Shown: positions 1 through 9,446, counted from the first letter of the stretch. The stretch is DNA of 64,000 nucleotides from Rhizobium sp. JAB6 (GCF_003024605.1 NZ_PYJQ01000007.1:186001-250000), one strand, 5' to 3'. Translations and numbers: made by a program. Notes: generated by a model not told the origin, from the sequence alone.

Positions 1-111
1 CGCGAGACAAGATGGAACCTGCGCGAGCTGAGCGATGATCAGCTTCGAGACATTGGCATGACGCGCGCCGAAGCCCGGACCGAGGTCAATAAATCGTGGT
101 TCTGGGGATAG
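1..111 (+). CDS. DUF1127 family small protein, C-terminal part (5' end outside window)
   Basis: The first 111 bases read as an open frame ending in TAG with the sequence pattern of the DUF1127 (YjiS-like) family: a Trp-Asn-Leu followed by Arg-Glu-Leu-Ser-Asp-Asp-Gln-Leu-Arg-Asp-Ile-Gly and a short basic/aromatic tail. Members are small (about 45-80 aa) arginine-rich proteins. Work in Agrobacterium and Rhodobacter links related proteins to RNA turnover, stress and phosphate responses; the role of this copy is not visible from sequence. The start codon lies left of the window, so neither promoter nor full length can be judged. Confidence 0.75.
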   Translation, partial: RETRWNLRELSDDQLRDIGMTRAEARTEVNKSWFWG

Positions 112-212
112 TGCTCAAAGGCGTCCCATGAATCGGCCCGACGCCGTAAGCAGGGGTATTATTGACCCGATTGCCCACTGCGCGGGTTGAAGGCTCGGCA
201 TTTGGGCGAGGG

Positions 213-255
213 GGACAACATTAGTCTGGGGACTGTTGTCCAATCGTCCTTTTTT
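213..255 (+). terminator. Terminator-like hairpin with T-run
   Basis: Seven-base arms GGACAAC (213-219) and GTTGTCC (235-241) are perfectly complementary and a six-T run follows at 250-255. The eight bases between stem and T-run make this a weak intrinsic terminator candidate. If real it would end the transcript of the DUF1127 gene and separate it from the carboxypeptidase at 379. The rest of 112-378 shows nothing else I can name. Confidence 0.3.
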
Positions 256-378
256 CATTCCCTTGTTCTTTTTTCCGCCACAGATTTGCCCGATCCCTTC
301 CGCTCGAAAGCAATAGCCGGTTTGCTCGGTGATCTGCTGTTTTCGCACCGAACATCAAAATACGAGACCGCAAAATCC

Positions 379-1218
379 ATGCCCAAGACAAAGTCCCTGC
401 TCCTCGCCGCGGCGATTTCGACCCTATCGCTTCTCGGCGCAGCTTCGGCAGCGGAGGCCGGGCAGGCGAGTTATCTCGTGGACGCGCATAGCGGCGAGGT
501 GTTGGAAGCATCGAATGAAAATGAACTGAATTATCCGGCCTCGCTCACCAAGATGATGACGCTCTATCTCGCTTTCGAAGCGCTGCATGACGGCCGCTTG
601 AAATGGGATCAGAAGCTCGTCATGTCGGAGAATGCCGAGAGTAAGGAGCCTTTCAAATTCGCGATCGGAGCAGGCCGCAAGGTCACGGTGCGCGAAGCGG
701 TCGAAGGTATCGTCGTCCTGTCGGCCAACGATGCGGCCGTCGCGATTGCCGAGCAGCTTGGCGGCTCCGAGGAGAGCTTCGGCAAGATCATGACCGCGAA
801 GGCGCATCAGCTTGGCATGAGCAAGACCGTCTTCAAGAATCCCTCCGGCCTGCCGGATCCTGAACAGGTCACGACCGCGCATGACATGGCAATGCTCGGC
901 ATCGCGCTGATGCGCGACTTTCCAGAAGAGTTCAAGCTCTTCTCGCTGCGCGGCATGAAGTTCCGCGGCATGAAGCTGCGGGGCCATAACAATCTGATGT
1001 ATCGCTACGCGGGCGCCGACGGCATCAAAACCGGCTATACCGACGCCTCCGGCTATAATCTCGTGACGTCAGCCGCGAAGAACGGCCGCCGCGTCGTTGG
1101 CGTCGTGATGGGCGAGAAGACCGCGCAGATTCGCGACGACAAGATGGCGAGCCTTCTTGATGCCCATGTGCCGCCAGCCGCCGTTGCGACGACGGTCAAG
1201 CAGAGTACCGCCAACTGA
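379..1218 (+). CDS. D-alanyl-D-alanine carboxypeptidase family protein (S11)
   Basis: Penicillin-binding D,D-carboxypeptidase that removes the terminal D-Ala from peptidoglycan pentapeptides in the periplasm. The 279-residue product has a signal peptide (residues 1 to about 25, ending Ala-Ser-Ala-Ala-Glu-Ala) and all three active-site motifs: SLTK (Ser55-Lys58), SAN (115-117) and KTG (217-219). The start at 379 was chosen because it begins directly with the signal peptide; the frame is open up to 187 but that extension is not signal-like. It lacks the C-terminal SPOR or membrane-anchor extensions of larger homologues. It closely resembles the catalytic part of the protein at 60,500-61,990, suggesting paralogy. 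It appears to be transcribed alone. Confidence 0.88.
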   Translation: MPKTKSLLLAAAISTLSLLGAASAAEAGQASYLVDAHSGEVLEASNENELNYPASLTKMMTLYLAFEALHDGRLKWDQKLVMSENAESKEPFKFAIGAGRKVTVREAVEGIVVLSANDAAVAIAEQLGGSEESFGKIMTAKAHQLGMSKTVFKNPSGLPDPEQVTTAHDMAMLGIALMRDFPEEFKLFSLRGMKFRGMKLRGHNNLMYRYAGADGIKTGYTDASGYNLVTSAAKNGRRVVGVVMGEKTAQIRDDKMASLLDAHVPPAAVATTVKQSTAN

Positions 1219-1438
1219 TCGTCGCATCGAGGGTAGAGGCGATGCACTTCGTTCTAGAACTCACCCGGTTACATACGGATATCAGATAAGATAGATTATG
1301 GAACAAATTCAGGCGGTGCTTAGATCGGGAAAATGAAGTTTTCCATTTTGTTTCAGCCAGTTACGATATCGGGATATGCTGATCTTAGCCTGACTCGACA
1401 ATTGCACGACCCGCGCAAGCCGAACCGTTTCCGCTATC

Positions 1439-1930
1439 TCAGCTCGCCTTGATGCGGATTGCCTTGGCTGCGATCTTCTCGGCCAATATCGTCGGATTGC
1501 ATGCGAAGATACTGTCGGGCCGCCCGGCTGCGCACCAGACCTGATCATAAGCCAACAGGCTCTCGTCCATGAAGACAGGCAGATCGACCAGGTGGCCGAT
1601 CGGTGCGACGCCGCCGATGGCAAAGCCGGTCTCGTCGCGGACGCGATCGATATCAGCGCGCTTCAGCCGAACTCCGTAAGCCGCTGCGATATAAGCGGTG
1701 TCAGCATTGTGTGCGCCGGAAACCAGAAGCAGCGTCAATGCATGTGTATCGGCATTGACGAAGACCAGCGATTTCACGATCTGGCCCACGGCGCATGCCG
1801 CGGCCTTGGCAGCTTCTTCCGCGGTCCGCGTCGATTGCTCCATGCGCTTGATCGAGATGTCGAGCCCCAGCGCTCGCGCCGCAAGCTCGACGCGTTCCAG
1901 GCTGGAAAGCTTCTTGATATCTTCGCTCAT
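1439..1930 (-). CDS. YbaK/EbsC-type aminoacyl-tRNA deacylase family protein
   Basis: A 163-residue YbaK/ProX-domain protein. Members of this family hydrolyse mischarged aminoacyl-tRNAs such as Cys-tRNA(Pro) or Ala-tRNA(Pro), acting as free-standing editing factors in the cytoplasm. The recognisable features are the conserved Lys in a Gln-Ile-Val-Lys-Ser-Leu-Val stretch in the middle of the protein, a following Ser-Gly turn, and the late Gly-Phe-Ala-Ile-Gly-Gly-Val-Ala-Pro-Ile-Gly motif. It is the last gene of the metG-tatD-MBL operon; its ATG overlaps the upstream stop as ATGA, indicating translational coupling. Which tRNA it edits cannot be told from the sequence. Confidence 0.85.
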   Translation of the reverse strand: MSEDIKKLSSLERVELAARALGLDISIKRMEQSTRTAEEAAKAAACAVGQIVKSLVFVNADTHALTLLLVSGAHNADTAYIAAAYGVRLKRADIDRVRDETGFAIGGVAPIGHLVDLPVFMDESLLAYDQVWCAAGRPDSIFACNPTILAEKIAAKAIRIKAS

Positions 1931-2754
1931 AGATCGTCGTCCTCCACGTCGAGTTCGATCTGCATCTGATCGTAGGCCGGCTCGACATGGTCGGGCGTTT
2001 CAGCCAGCACTGTTTCATAATCGAGCGGCGTATGCATGTGGGTCAAGATGGCGTGTTTCGGCGCCAGGCGTTCGATCCATTCGAGCGATTGCTCCAATGA
2101 TAGATGGCTTGGATGCGGCCGATACTGTAATGCGTCGATGATCAGGATATCGAGGTTTTGAACCTTTTCTATCGATTCCGGAGGGAAGTCACTGATATCG
2201 CTGCAATAAGCGAGTTTGCCGATACGGAAACCCAGCGAATGGATATCGCCGTGTACCTGCTTGTGCGGCCAGAAGCGGATTGGACCGCCTGCCCCGTCGA
2301 TTACAAAACTTGTCTCAAGGCTCTCGATTAGCACCGGGCGCACGATCGGCGGATAGCTGCTGCCGGCAGGCGTTTCCAGGCAATAGCGGAAGCCCTCGCG
2401 AATGCGGTCCATCGTCGGCGGATCGGCATAAATCGGGATACGCTGGTTTGAAATATGGAAGTATCCACGCAGGTCATCGATGCCGTGAATATGATCGGCA
2501 TGGGCGTGTGTATAGAGTACGGCGTCGATGGAGCTGACGCCGGCATGGATCATCTGCTCGCGGAAATCCGGACCCGTATCGATAACGACGGTGGTAATGC
2601 CGCCATTCGGTGCGATCTGCTCGATGAGAAAGGCAGCGCGTGTCCGGCGGTTTTTTGCGTTTTTCGGATCGCAGGCGCCCCAATCGCCGGTAATACGGGG
2701 AACGCCCGGCGACGATGAACAGCCCAAAATGGTGAAGCGTCGCCGGTATGTCAC
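1927..2754 (-). CDS. MBL-fold metallo-hydrolase (PhnP-like)
   Basis: A 275-residue metallo-beta-lactamase-fold hydrolase. The metal-binding motif His-Ala-His-Ala-Asp-His (HxHxDH) follows Val-Leu-Tyr-Thr, a second conserved Asp is in Tyr-Cys-Ser-Asp, and a late His lies in Ile-Leu-Thr-His-Met-His. The early Gly-Cys-Ser-Ser-Ser-Pro-Gly stretch and overall layout match the PhnP/cyclic phosphodiesterase-like branch found beside tatD in many rhizobia. The substrate is unknown. Translation appears to start at GTG 2754, four bases after the tatD stop, and its own stop overlaps the ybaK start, so tatD, this gene and ybaK are tightly coupled. Confidence 0.85.
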   Translation of the reverse strand: MTYRRRFTILGCSSSPGVPRITGDWGACDPKNAKNRRTRAAFLIEQIAPNGGITTVVIDTGPDFREQMIHAGVSSIDAVLYTHAHADHIHGIDDLRGYFHISNQRIPIYADPPTMDRIREGFRYCLETPAGSSYPPIVRPVLIESLETSFVIDGAGGPIRFWPHKQVHGDIHSLGFRIGKLAYCSDISDFPPESIEKVQNLDILIIDALQYRPHPSHLSLEQSLEWIERLAPKHAILTHMHTPLDYETVLAETPDHVEPAYDQMQIELDVEDDDL

Positions 2755-2758
2755 GACG

Positions 2759-3541
2759 TCAGACCCTCGTCATCTTGGAGAAGCAGCGGAAGGCGTTTTC
2801 CGTCGTGATGTCGGCGATCTCGTCCATGCTGATGCCGATCGTATCGGCCAGAACTTCGGCCGTGTTGACGACATAGGACGGTTCGTTGCGTTTTCCCCGC
2901 CAGCGTTTCGGCGCGAGATACGGCGCATCGGTTTCGACCAGCAGACGATCGTGGGGAATCGTCCTGGCGATCTGGCGCAGCTCTTCCGATTTCGGGAAGG
3001 TCAGGATGCCGGAAAAGGAGATGTAGCCGCCGAGCTCGACGCCGGTGCGGGCAAGGGCAGGGCCGGCGGAGAAGCAGTGCAGGATGAAGGGGAAAGCCCC
3101 CTTCCCCGTCTCTTCCGTCAGAATCGCCGCCATATCCTCATCGGCGCTGCGGCTGTGAATGACGAGCGGCAGCTTCGTTTCGCGCGCGGCAGCGATATGG
3201 CGCAGGAAGCCGGTCTTCTGATCCTCCGGCTTGACGGTATCGTAGAAGTAATCGAGACCCGCCTCGCCGATCGCTACGATCTTCTCGTGCTTGTTTGCCA
3301 GCCGCACAAGATCTTCCGTCTGGATATCGAGCTCCTGGTCGGCGCTGTTCGGATGGGTGCCGACCGAGCAGAAAACCGACGGATAACGCTGGGTGAGAGC
3401 GAGCAATCCGTCGAGCTTCCTGACCTTGGTCGAGATGGTGACCATCTGCTTGACGCCAACCTCGTGAGCGCGGGCGACTATCGCGTCGCGCTCCTCTTCG
3501 AAATCGGCAAAATCCAGATGGCAATGCGTATCGATCAGCAT
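2759..3541 (-). CDS. TatD family metal-dependent hydrolase
   Basis: A 260-residue TIM-barrel metallo-hydrolase of the TatD family, proteins with 3'-5' exonuclease activity linked to DNA repair and RNA quality control. The N-terminal metal site Asp-Thr-His-Cys-His-Leu-Asp, the Gly-Thr-His-Pro-Asn segment, the Gly-Glu-Ala-Gly-Leu-Asp-Tyr motif with its metal-bridging Glu, and the late Glu-Thr-Asp-Ala-Pro-Tyr-Leu-Ala-Pro motif are all present. It follows metG by eight bases and precedes the MBL hydrolase by four. The metG-tatD order is common across bacteria. Confidence 0.92.
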   Translation of the reverse strand: MLIDTHCHLDFADFEEERDAIVARAHEVGVKQMVTISTKVRKLDGLLALTQRYPSVFCSVGTHPNSADQELDIQTEDLVRLANKHEKIVAIGEAGLDYFYDTVKPEDQKTGFLRHIAAARETKLPLVIHSRSADEDMAAILTEETGKGAFPFILHCFSAGPALARTGVELGGYISFSGILTFPKSEELRQIARTIPHDRLLVETDAPYLAPKRWRGKRNEPSYVVNTAEVLADTIGISMDEIADITTENAFRCFSKMTRV

Positions 3542-3549
3542 GGAAAACC

Positions 3550-5103
3550 TTATTCGGCGGTCGGCGCGACATAGCGCGGGAAGACCGGTTTCGGGGCTTC
3601 CAGCGGCGTTCCGGCAACGAGGCGGCCGGCCTCGCCGAGGGCTGCGAAATCGCGCTTGTCGGCAGGGATTGCGATAAGATCCAGCAGCTTCGCGGAGGAT
3701 TCCGGCATGAAGGGCTGCAGCAGAATGCCGATCTGACGCACCACGTCGGCCGTGACATAGAGCACGGTTGCCATGCGCGCCGGGTCGGTCTTCTTCAGCG
3801 CCCAGGGCTCCTGGCTCGCGAAATAGCGGTCGGTTTCGGAAACAACCGCGATGATGGAAGCGAGCGCGCGATGGATCAGCTGCTTGCCCATGTCTTCGCG
3901 GGTCGAGGCAAGCAAGGCGTCGGCTTGGGCCAGAAGCACCTTGTCCTCATCCGTCAGCGGACCGCATTCCGGGATCTGGCCGTCACAGTTCTTGACGATC
4001 ATCGACAGCGAGCGGCTGGCGAGATTGCCGATGCCGTTGGCGAGGTCGGAATTGATGCGCGTGCCGATCGCCTCCTCGCTGTAGCTGCCATCCTGGCCGA
4101 AGGAGACTTCGCGCAGGAAGAAATAGCGCACCTGATCGAGGCCGAAATGGTTCACAAGATTGACCGGATCGACGACGTTGCCGAGCGACTTCGACATCTT
4201 CTCGCCCTTGTTAAGCAGGAAGCCATGCGCATAGACGCGCTTCGGCAGCGGCAGCTTCGCCGACATCAGGAAGGCCGGCCAGTAGACGGCATGAAAGCGA
4301 ATAATGTCCTTGCCGATGATATGAAGATCGGCAGGCCAGTATTTTGCCCGCGGATTGTTGCGGTCTTCGATATAGCCGGTCGCCGTGATGTAGTTCGTCA
4401 GAGCGTCGACCCAGACATACATGACATGGGCCGGATCGTTGGGCACCTTGATGCCCCAGTCGAAGGTCGTACGCGAGATCGACAGATCCTTGAGCCCGGA
4501 CTTCACGAAGGAAATGACTTCGTTGCGGCGCTCGGCCGGACCGATGAAATCCGGATTCTCTTCGTAGAGCTTCAGCAGCCGATCCTGATATTCGGAGAGC
4601 TTGAAGAAGTAGCTTTCCTCTTGCACCCACTCGACCGGTGTGCCCTGCGGGCCGTAGCGCACGCCGTCGGCGCGCAGCTCGGTTTCGTTTTCCTGGTAAT
4701 AGGCTTCGTCGCGCACGGAATACCAGCCGGCGTAGGAATCCTTGTAGATGTCGCCGGCATCGGCCATCAGGTTCCAGATGTTCTGCGATGTCTCATGGTG
4801 GCGCGGCTGCGTCGTACGGATGAAGTCGTCGTTCGACGCATTCAGCAGCTTGCCCATCGCCTGGAATTCATCGGAATTGCGGTTGGCGAGCTGCTGCGGT
4901 TCCATGCCTTCGGCTCGCGCCGTCTGCTGCATCTTCTGGCCATGCTCGTCCGTGCCCGTCAGAAAGAAGACATCGCGGCCATCGAGGCGCTGGAATCGCG
5001 CCAGCGCATCGGTGGCGATCAACTCATAGGCATGGCCGATATGCGGCTTGCCGTTGGGATAGGCAATCGCGGTGGTGATGTAGAACGGAGTTTTTTCGGT
5101 CAT
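3550..5103 (-). CDS. metG: Methionyl-tRNA synthetase
   Basis: Class I aminoacyl-tRNA synthetase that charges tRNA-Met. The 517-residue protein has the HIGH signature at residues 21-24, the Thr-Gly-Thr-Asp-Glu-His-Gly substrate motif near residue 50, and KMSKS near 302-306, followed by the helical anticodon-binding domain. The Cys-rich zinc knuckle of the E. coli enzyme is absent and there is no C-terminal tRNA-binding (Trbp111-like) domain, which is the usual short form in alphaproteobacteria. It leads a minus-strand operon with tatD, the MBL hydrolase and ybaK. In many Rhizobiales it follows holB directly; here about 3 kb of other genes lie between. Confidence 0.96.
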   Translation of the reverse strand: MTEKTPFYITTAIAYPNGKPHIGHAYELIATDALARFQRLDGRDVFFLTGTDEHGQKMQQTARAEGMEPQQLANRNSDEFQAMGKLLNASNDDFIRTTQPRHHETSQNIWNLMADAGDIYKDSYAGWYSVRDEAYYQENETELRADGVRYGPQGTPVEWVQEESYFFKLSEYQDRLLKLYEENPDFIGPAERRNEVISFVKSGLKDLSISRTTFDWGIKVPNDPAHVMYVWVDALTNYITATGYIEDRNNPRAKYWPADLHIIGKDIIRFHAVYWPAFLMSAKLPLPKRVYAHGFLLNKGEKMSKSLGNVVDPVNLVNHFGLDQVRYFFLREVSFGQDGSYSEEAIGTRINSDLANGIGNLASRSLSMIVKNCDGQIPECGPLTDEDKVLLAQADALLASTREDMGKQLIHRALASIIAVVSETDRYFASQEPWALKKTDPARMATVLYVTADVVRQIGILLQPFMPESSAKLLDLIAIPADKRDFAALGEAGRLVAGTPLEAPKPVFPRYVAPTAE

Positions 5104-5346
5104 GTGAGGCAGGGGCCCGCTTTTACTGTTACGTCGCTGTTATTCTTGCTCCGCTCGCTTTAGCGCATGTTTGCCAGGAGCGAAACACCAAGTTTCGCGC
5201 GCGCAGCATTCGGAACTTCAGGACGGCGCTTTGCTTGACTCAACTCCGCCTCGCCTTTACCCCTTCCGGAGAGTGGAACGCAGGACAGACGTGGCCGTGG
5301 ATTTCGTCGTTTTATGTATTGGTCTGCCTAGCGGCTTCAAGAGGCC

Positions 5347-6153
5347 GTGAATTTGAGTTTGATCAATTCCTTTCAACCGCTTTATTCCTTTTCCGGCTTT
5401 TTCGTCGGCATGCTTGTGGGCATTACAGGGGTAGGCGGCGGCTCGCTGATGACCCCCCTGCTCGTGCTTCTCTTCGGCGTGCATCCGGCCACGGCCGTGG
5501 GCACGGATTTGCTCTATGCCGCCATCACCAAGACGGCGGGAACGGCCGTGCACGGGATGCACGGACGCGTCAACTGGAAGGTTGTGAGCCTTCTGGCGTC
5601 AGGCAGTGTTCCGGCGGCGCTCGCTATGCTTTGGATCATGGCCGGCGTCAATCGCGAGAGCCCCGCCGTTGCTCATGCCATTACCCTGTCATTGGGCTGT
5701 CTTTTGCTTTTGACGGCGCTGATGCTGATTTTCCGAGGCCAGATCATCGAGGCCATCCGCAAATGGCGGGGCGAGCGCGGCACGATCTCGCCGCGCAACA
5801 TTGCTTTGTTGACGGTCATCCTGGGTCTTATGCTCGGCATTCTCGTCACCATGACGTCGGTCGGTGCGGGCGCACTCGGCGTCACCGTCCTGCTTGTGCT
5901 CTATCCGCAGACCGACGTCCGCGAAATTGTCGGCTCCGATATCGTCCATGCCGTGCCGCTGACCCTGATCGGCGGCATGGGCTATTGGTTCATCGGCGAG
6001 ATCAACTGGACGATGCTGTTCGCCCTGTTGGTGGGATCAATTCCGGGTATCGTCACCGGCAGCCTGCTCGCCCCTCGCCTGCACGAGCGCTCCGTGCGCA
6101 TCATCCTTGCCGTGACGCTGGCGATCGTTGCCTGGAAGCTGATCTTTCCTTAG
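5347..6153 (+). CDS. TauE/SafE family sulfite exporter-like membrane protein
   Basis: A 268-residue integral membrane protein with about eight hydrophobic segments arranged in two halves, each beginning with a Gly-rich segment: Gly-Ile-Thr-Gly-Val-Gly-Gly-Gly in the first, Thr-Ser-Val-Gly-Ala-Gly-Ala-Leu-Gly in the second. This is the signature of the TauE/SafE (DUF81) family, which exports sulfite, sulfoacetate or related organosulfur anions. GTG at 5347 is the first start, but AAGAGG (5339-5344) is only two bases upstream, so TTG at 5353 may be used instead. The LysR gene 127 bases downstream on the same strand may be its regulator, by position only. Confidence 0.85.
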   Translation: MNLSLINSFQPLYSFSGFFVGMLVGITGVGGGSLMTPLLVLLFGVHPATAVGTDLLYAAITKTAGTAVHGMHGRVNWKVVSLLASGSVPAALAMLWIMAGVNRESPAVAHAITLSLGCLLLLTALMLIFRGQIIEAIRKWRGERGTISPRNIALLTVILGLMLGILVTMTSVGAGALGVTVLLVLYPQTDVREIVGSDIVHAVPLTLIGGMGYWFIGEINWTMLFALLVGSIPGIVTGSLLAPRLHERSVRIILAVTLAIVAWKLIFP

Positions 6154-6180
6154 GCCAGTCTGAACATAATGCCTAATTTT

Positions 6181-6247
6181 GGCAGCGGATGGAATCACGC
6201 TGCCACCGTTGGACGTGTTGCTGTAGCCAAAGGCGATTGATCGCCTT
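6181..6247. promoter_or_regulatory. Two inverted repeats upstream of the LysR gene
   Basis: Between the TauE stop and the LysR start are two separate palindromes. GGCAGCG (6181-6187) pairs with CGCTGCC (6198-6204) and could fold as a stem after the TauE gene, but no T-run follows. AAGGCGAT (6230-6237) and ATCGCCTT (6240-6247) form a perfect palindrome with a two-base centre, 32 bases before the LysR ATG. The latter is placed where an autoregulatory operator would be expected. No protein can be assigned to it from sequence alone. Confidence 0.4.
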
Positions 6248-6279
6248 ATAAGGGGTAATGAAGCTGATTTCGCCAAAAA

Positions 6280-7200
6280 ATGGATGAGCAAGGCCTATCC
6301 CTGGATCGGATGCGAACCTTCGTCCGTGTTGTCGAACACGGTAGTCTGTCGGCTGCCGCACGAGAACTTGGCCTCGGTCAATCAACGGTAACCCGCCATA
6401 TCAACGAGCTTGAGGAGGCCGTCGGAGTTCCCCTTCTCGGACGAACCACACGCCGCGTCACACTCACCGAGGAAGGCAGTCGCTATTATGCGAATTGCCT
6501 GCAGATCCTGCGGCTCGTCGAGCAGGCTGCCGAAGAAGCGAGAAATGCGCGGCGGTCGCCGGCAGGTGCCGTTCGCCTGTCCTGCACTGCCGCTCTCGGC
6601 GTCATGCACGTCACACGGATGATTTTCGATTTCCAGGACCGATATCCGGAGATCAGGATAGATCTCAATCTCACGGATGAGCGCATCGATCTCGCTCGGG
6701 AGGGGATTGATATTGCTTTGCGGCTGGGGCCGATCGCCGATGACGCCATGAAGCTCGTTTCCATCGGAAAAAGCCATCGAAGGCTCGTGGGTTCGCCCGA
6801 TTATTTTCGTCGCAAGGGACGCCCCGCACGTCCCGCGGACCTCTCGCAGCACGACAGCGTGGTAATGTCCAACATTGCCGGAAGCAATCAGCTTATTCTG
6901 TTCGCTCCGGATGGAGTGCGTCTGGCGGTTCCAGTGAGCGGAAATCTGCGGGTCGACCACGGCCTCGCCGCCAGAGCCGCTCTCGCGGCCGGCCGTGGAA
7001 TCGGTCCCGCTCACCTCTGGCTCGTTCAGGATCTGCTGGATGCCGGTACGCTCGAAGTCCTGTTTGATGATTACGACCTCGATACGGTTCCCCTCAGCCT
7101 GCTCGTCGTTCCGGAGCGAGCAGGCGTGGCTCGCGTGCGGCTACTGGTCGATTTCCTCGTCAATGAGTTAAAGAACCTGCCGGGCATTGCCCCCAGCTGA
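6280..7200 (+). CDS. LysR family transcriptional regulator
   Basis: A 306-residue LysR-type regulator. The N-terminal winged helix-turn-helix contains the typical Ser-Leu-Ser-Ala-Ala-Ala-Arg-Glu-Leu-Gly-Leu-Gly-Gln-Ser recognition region (residues about 20-40) followed by a linker helix and a periplasmic-binding-protein-like effector domain from about residue 90. The second half resembles the CrgA/AaeR branch that often controls oxidoreductases. It lies between a TauE exporter (same strand) and an NmrA-like reductase (opposite strand, convergent). The likely target is one of these or itself, because a perfect palindrome lies 32 bases upstream; this is inference. Confidence 0.9.
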   Translation: MDEQGLSLDRMRTFVRVVEHGSLSAAARELGLGQSTVTRHINELEEAVGVPLLGRTTRRVTLTEEGSRYYANCLQILRLVEQAAEEARNARRSPAGAVRLSCTAALGVMHVTRMIFDFQDRYPEIRIDLNLTDERIDLAREGIDIALRLGPIADDAMKLVSIGKSHRRLVGSPDYFRRKGRPARPADLSQHDSVVMSNIAGSNQLILFAPDGVRLAVPVSGNLRVDHGLAARAALAAGRGIGPAHLWLVQDLLDAGTLEVLFDDYDLDTVPLSLLVVPERAGVARVRLLVDFLVNELKNLPGIAPS

Positions 7201-7217
7201 GAGATAAGCAATCGGCC

Positions 7218-8171
7218 TCAAAGTCCGAACGCTCGCTTTTCGCCGCGCCAGCCTGTCGTCCGCAAAAATTGCTCCCAGCTGAATGTCTCTGGATCTAAGC
7301 GGCGATTCCAGCCGAGATCGTGTTCTCCACTGAAATAGCCGTATTCGACGGCGTATTCGACCATCCCCAAAATCTCGCGGACGAGCAGCTCATTGGCGGC
7401 GAATTCCGGAAAATACCGCAGGAGGCCGTCCTTGGAAAAGGCGCTCCGATATTCGGCTTTCAGACCCGTTACGCGCCGGAAGGTATCGACTATTTCACGC
7501 GGTGAAATGATATCGCCGACGATCGGAAGCGTCTTTCCGTTGTAGCGTTCGGGGTGGGCGAAGATCTCCTCGACGACGGGACCGGTAGCTGTCAACGGAT
7601 CGACGAAGGGTGCTGCGAAGTCTTCCGGCAGATAGATCGGCAGCAGAAGCGTGTCACCGTCATAACGAGGAACATAATATTCCATCAGATTGGTGTAGAA
7701 GAACGCGAGCATGACGAAGGAGTGCGAGACAGGGAGTCCGCGGATATAGTCGGCAACCTTCGCCTTGTCGGTGAAATGCGGCGCATACTTCGTTCCGCCT
7801 GTGATCTTTTCGACATTCTCCAGCGTGCTGAAGACCACATGGCCAACCCCGGCCTCCACGGCGGCATCCGCCAATTGCCGGCCAAGCGGCGCCTCGCTCG
7901 TGTCCGGCGGCGCTATGGGAGGCGTCATCAGGAAGGCGCCGGCAGCGCCTTGGAAGGCATCCACAAGTTCCTTCGTCCGGCCGAGTTCGAGCGGCACCGT
8001 TACGATTTCGGCTCCCAACGACTGAAGGGCACGCGCTGCGGGTGACTCCTTGCTGCGAGTAAGCGCACGGACCCGGAAGCGTTGACTTTGAAGCAGTGTC
8101 GTCGCCACGCTTCGCCCCTGCTTGCTTGTCGCACCCGCAATTGCGATCAACGGTTTTTCATCTAGTGTCAC
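7218..8171 (-). CDS. NmrA-like NAD(P)-binding protein
   Basis: A 317-residue atypical short-chain dehydrogenase of the NmrA/HSCARG type. The Rossmann dinucleotide motif Gly-Ala-Thr-Ser-Lys-Gln-Gly (GxxxxG variant) is at the N-terminus, followed by Arg-Ala-Leu-Thr-Arg as the NADP-phosphate contact region. The Tyr-x-x-x-Lys catalytic pair of classical SDRs is not evident at the usual place, so a redox-sensor or quinone-reductase role is possible. I chose GTG 8171 because GGAG lies seven bases before it; upstream GTG 8195 and ATG 8189 have no such site. It ends convergently, 17 bases from the LysR gene. Confidence 0.8.
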   Translation of the reverse strand: MTLDEKPLIAIAGATSKQGRSVATTLLQSQRFRVRALTRSKESPAARALQSLGAEIVTVPLELGRTKELVDAFQGAAGAFLMTPPIAPPDTSEAPLGRQLADAAVEAGVGHVVFSTLENVEKITGGTKYAPHFTDKAKVADYIRGLPVSHSFVMLAFFYTNLMEYYVPRYDGDTLLLPIYLPEDFAAPFVDPLTATGPVVEEIFAHPERYNGKTLPIVGDIISPREIVDTFRRVTGLKAEYRSAFSKDGLLRYFPEFAANELLVREILGMVEYAVEYGYFSGEHDLGWNRRLDPETFSWEQFLRTTGWRGEKRAFGL

Positions 8172-8411
8172 GGTTAGTCTCCAATCCATTTCCACAGCCG
8201 AAGAGCTGCAGCACCTTCAAACGAGACCGATCACTTCAGCTGAGATCGGCCTGCGTCATGAAGGTAGGGAACTGGATCGCGCCCCACTACACGCTGCCAA
8301 TGGATTACATCATGCCGTTTTTTGGATATATCGCTTTGATGATCCGCATCCTTTCCGGCTCGCCGCAAAACTGAGGTATGCGGCGAGTTTTCATTCCGGA
8401 GAAACTGCAAG

Positions 8412-9446
8412 CTAGGCCGAGAGCTGCTGTTTGAGCTCGCCGAGGATGGTAATGAGCGTCTGCTTGCGATCGAGATTATAGGCTTGCGACACGTTCAGCC
8501 GCTCGGTCGTTTCCGAATGCAGCCGTGCCAGCCTCTCGGCCGTCGAAATCGAGCCGTGAAGGGCGGCGGCTCGAGCGCGCTCGATGATGTCGTCGCCGAT
8601 ATGCGACAGGAAGAAGCCGAAGATCGTGTCGCTGTCCTTGCCGGAAAGCGCGTCGGCGAGGCGGTGCATCGCCTTGCGGGCCGCGGGCCCATCTGCCGAA
8701 AGCACCTGCCGGTAGGCTTCGATGATTTCACCCCCGCCGTAATTCAGGAGCTTGAGTGCCTCGCTGACGCTGCCCTTGGCCGCCGAGAGCACTTCGCTCC
8801 CCTGCCCGGCGGCGGGGATCCCCAGGTTTTCGAGCGCCATGCGCAGGGCATCATCGCCGAGCGGCGCAAGCTTCAGAGGCAGGCAGCGCGAGCGGATCGT
8901 CGGTAGAAGCCGACCCGGCGCATGCGACAGCACCAGGAACAAAGCGCGCTTCGGCGGCTCCTCGAGAATCTTCAGGATGGCGTTGGCCGCACTACGGTTG
9001 AGATCGTCGGCAGGATCGATGATGACGATCCGCCAATTGCCGGTGCCCGAGGTCTGCGAAAAGAACTTTCCGGCACGCCGCACTTCGTCGACGGTGATCG
9101 CGGATTTCACCTTGCCGGTCTTGTCGTCGACCGGCCGGCTCAAGTGCAGCAGATTGTGTGATGCCCCGCCGGAAATCTGCCGCCTGACGACCGATGCAGG
9201 ATCGGGATCGCCGATCGTCTCCGGCGCGCATGCCGGATCGGGATGAGAGAGGACATGATTGGCGAAGCGAAAGGCAAGGGTCGCCTTGCCGATGCCTTCA
9301 GGCCCCTCGATCAGCATGGCATGATGGCCCTTGCCCGAGCGATAGGATTGCGCGAGGAAGGCTTCGGCTTCCCGATGGCCGAAGAGCCTCGTATTGTCCT
9401 GCGGCGGAACGGCGCCGTCGAGCACACCTGGTCGTTCGTCGCTCAT
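8412..9446 (-). CDS. holB: DNA polymerase III delta' subunit
   Basis: The 344-residue delta' subunit of the DNA polymerase III clamp loader, which helps load the sliding clamp during replication. The AAA+ P-loop Gly-Pro-Glu-Gly-Ile-Gly-Lys-Ala-Thr is near residue 45, and the sensor-like Asp-Pro-Ala-Asp-Asp-Leu-Asn and Leu-Lys-Ile-Leu-Glu-Glu-Pro-Pro motifs follow. The final third is helical, as expected for the collar domain. Its ATG overlaps the tmk stop as ATGA, a coupling that is common in Rhizobiales. The next conserved gene, metG, is displaced by about 3 kb. Confidence 0.93.
   Translation of the reverse strand: MSDERPGVLDGAVPPQDNTRLFGHREAEAFLAQSYRSGKGHHAMLIEGPEGIGKATLAFRFANHVLSHPDPACAPETIGDPDPASVVRRQISGGASHNLLHLSRPVDDKTGKVKSAITVDEVRRAGKFFSQTSGTGNWRIVIIDPADDLNRSAANAILKILEEPPKRALFLVLSHAPGRLLPTIRSRCLPLKLAPLGDDALRMALENLGIPAAGQGSEVLSAAKGSVSEALKLLNYGGGEIIEAYRQVLSADGPAARKAMHRLADALSGKDSDTIFGFFLSHIGDDIIERARAAALHGSISTAERLARLHSETTERLNVSQAYNLDRKQTLITILGELKQQLSA

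Noticed and set aside
1224..1245. Hairpin after the first carboxypeptidase gene
   Set aside because: GCATCG/CGATGC gives only six base pairs and no T-run follows. A nearby AT hairpin at about 1,328-1,360 (GGAAAA/TTTTCC followed by ATTTTGTTT) is a slightly better terminator candidate but is 110 bases away and weak.
8096..8415. Two short plus-strand frames upstream of holB
   Set aside because: They overlap the NmrA-like gene start and have no ribosome site. A degenerate gene remnant is possible but I cannot identify a family, so the stretch 8,172-8,411 is left as intergenic.
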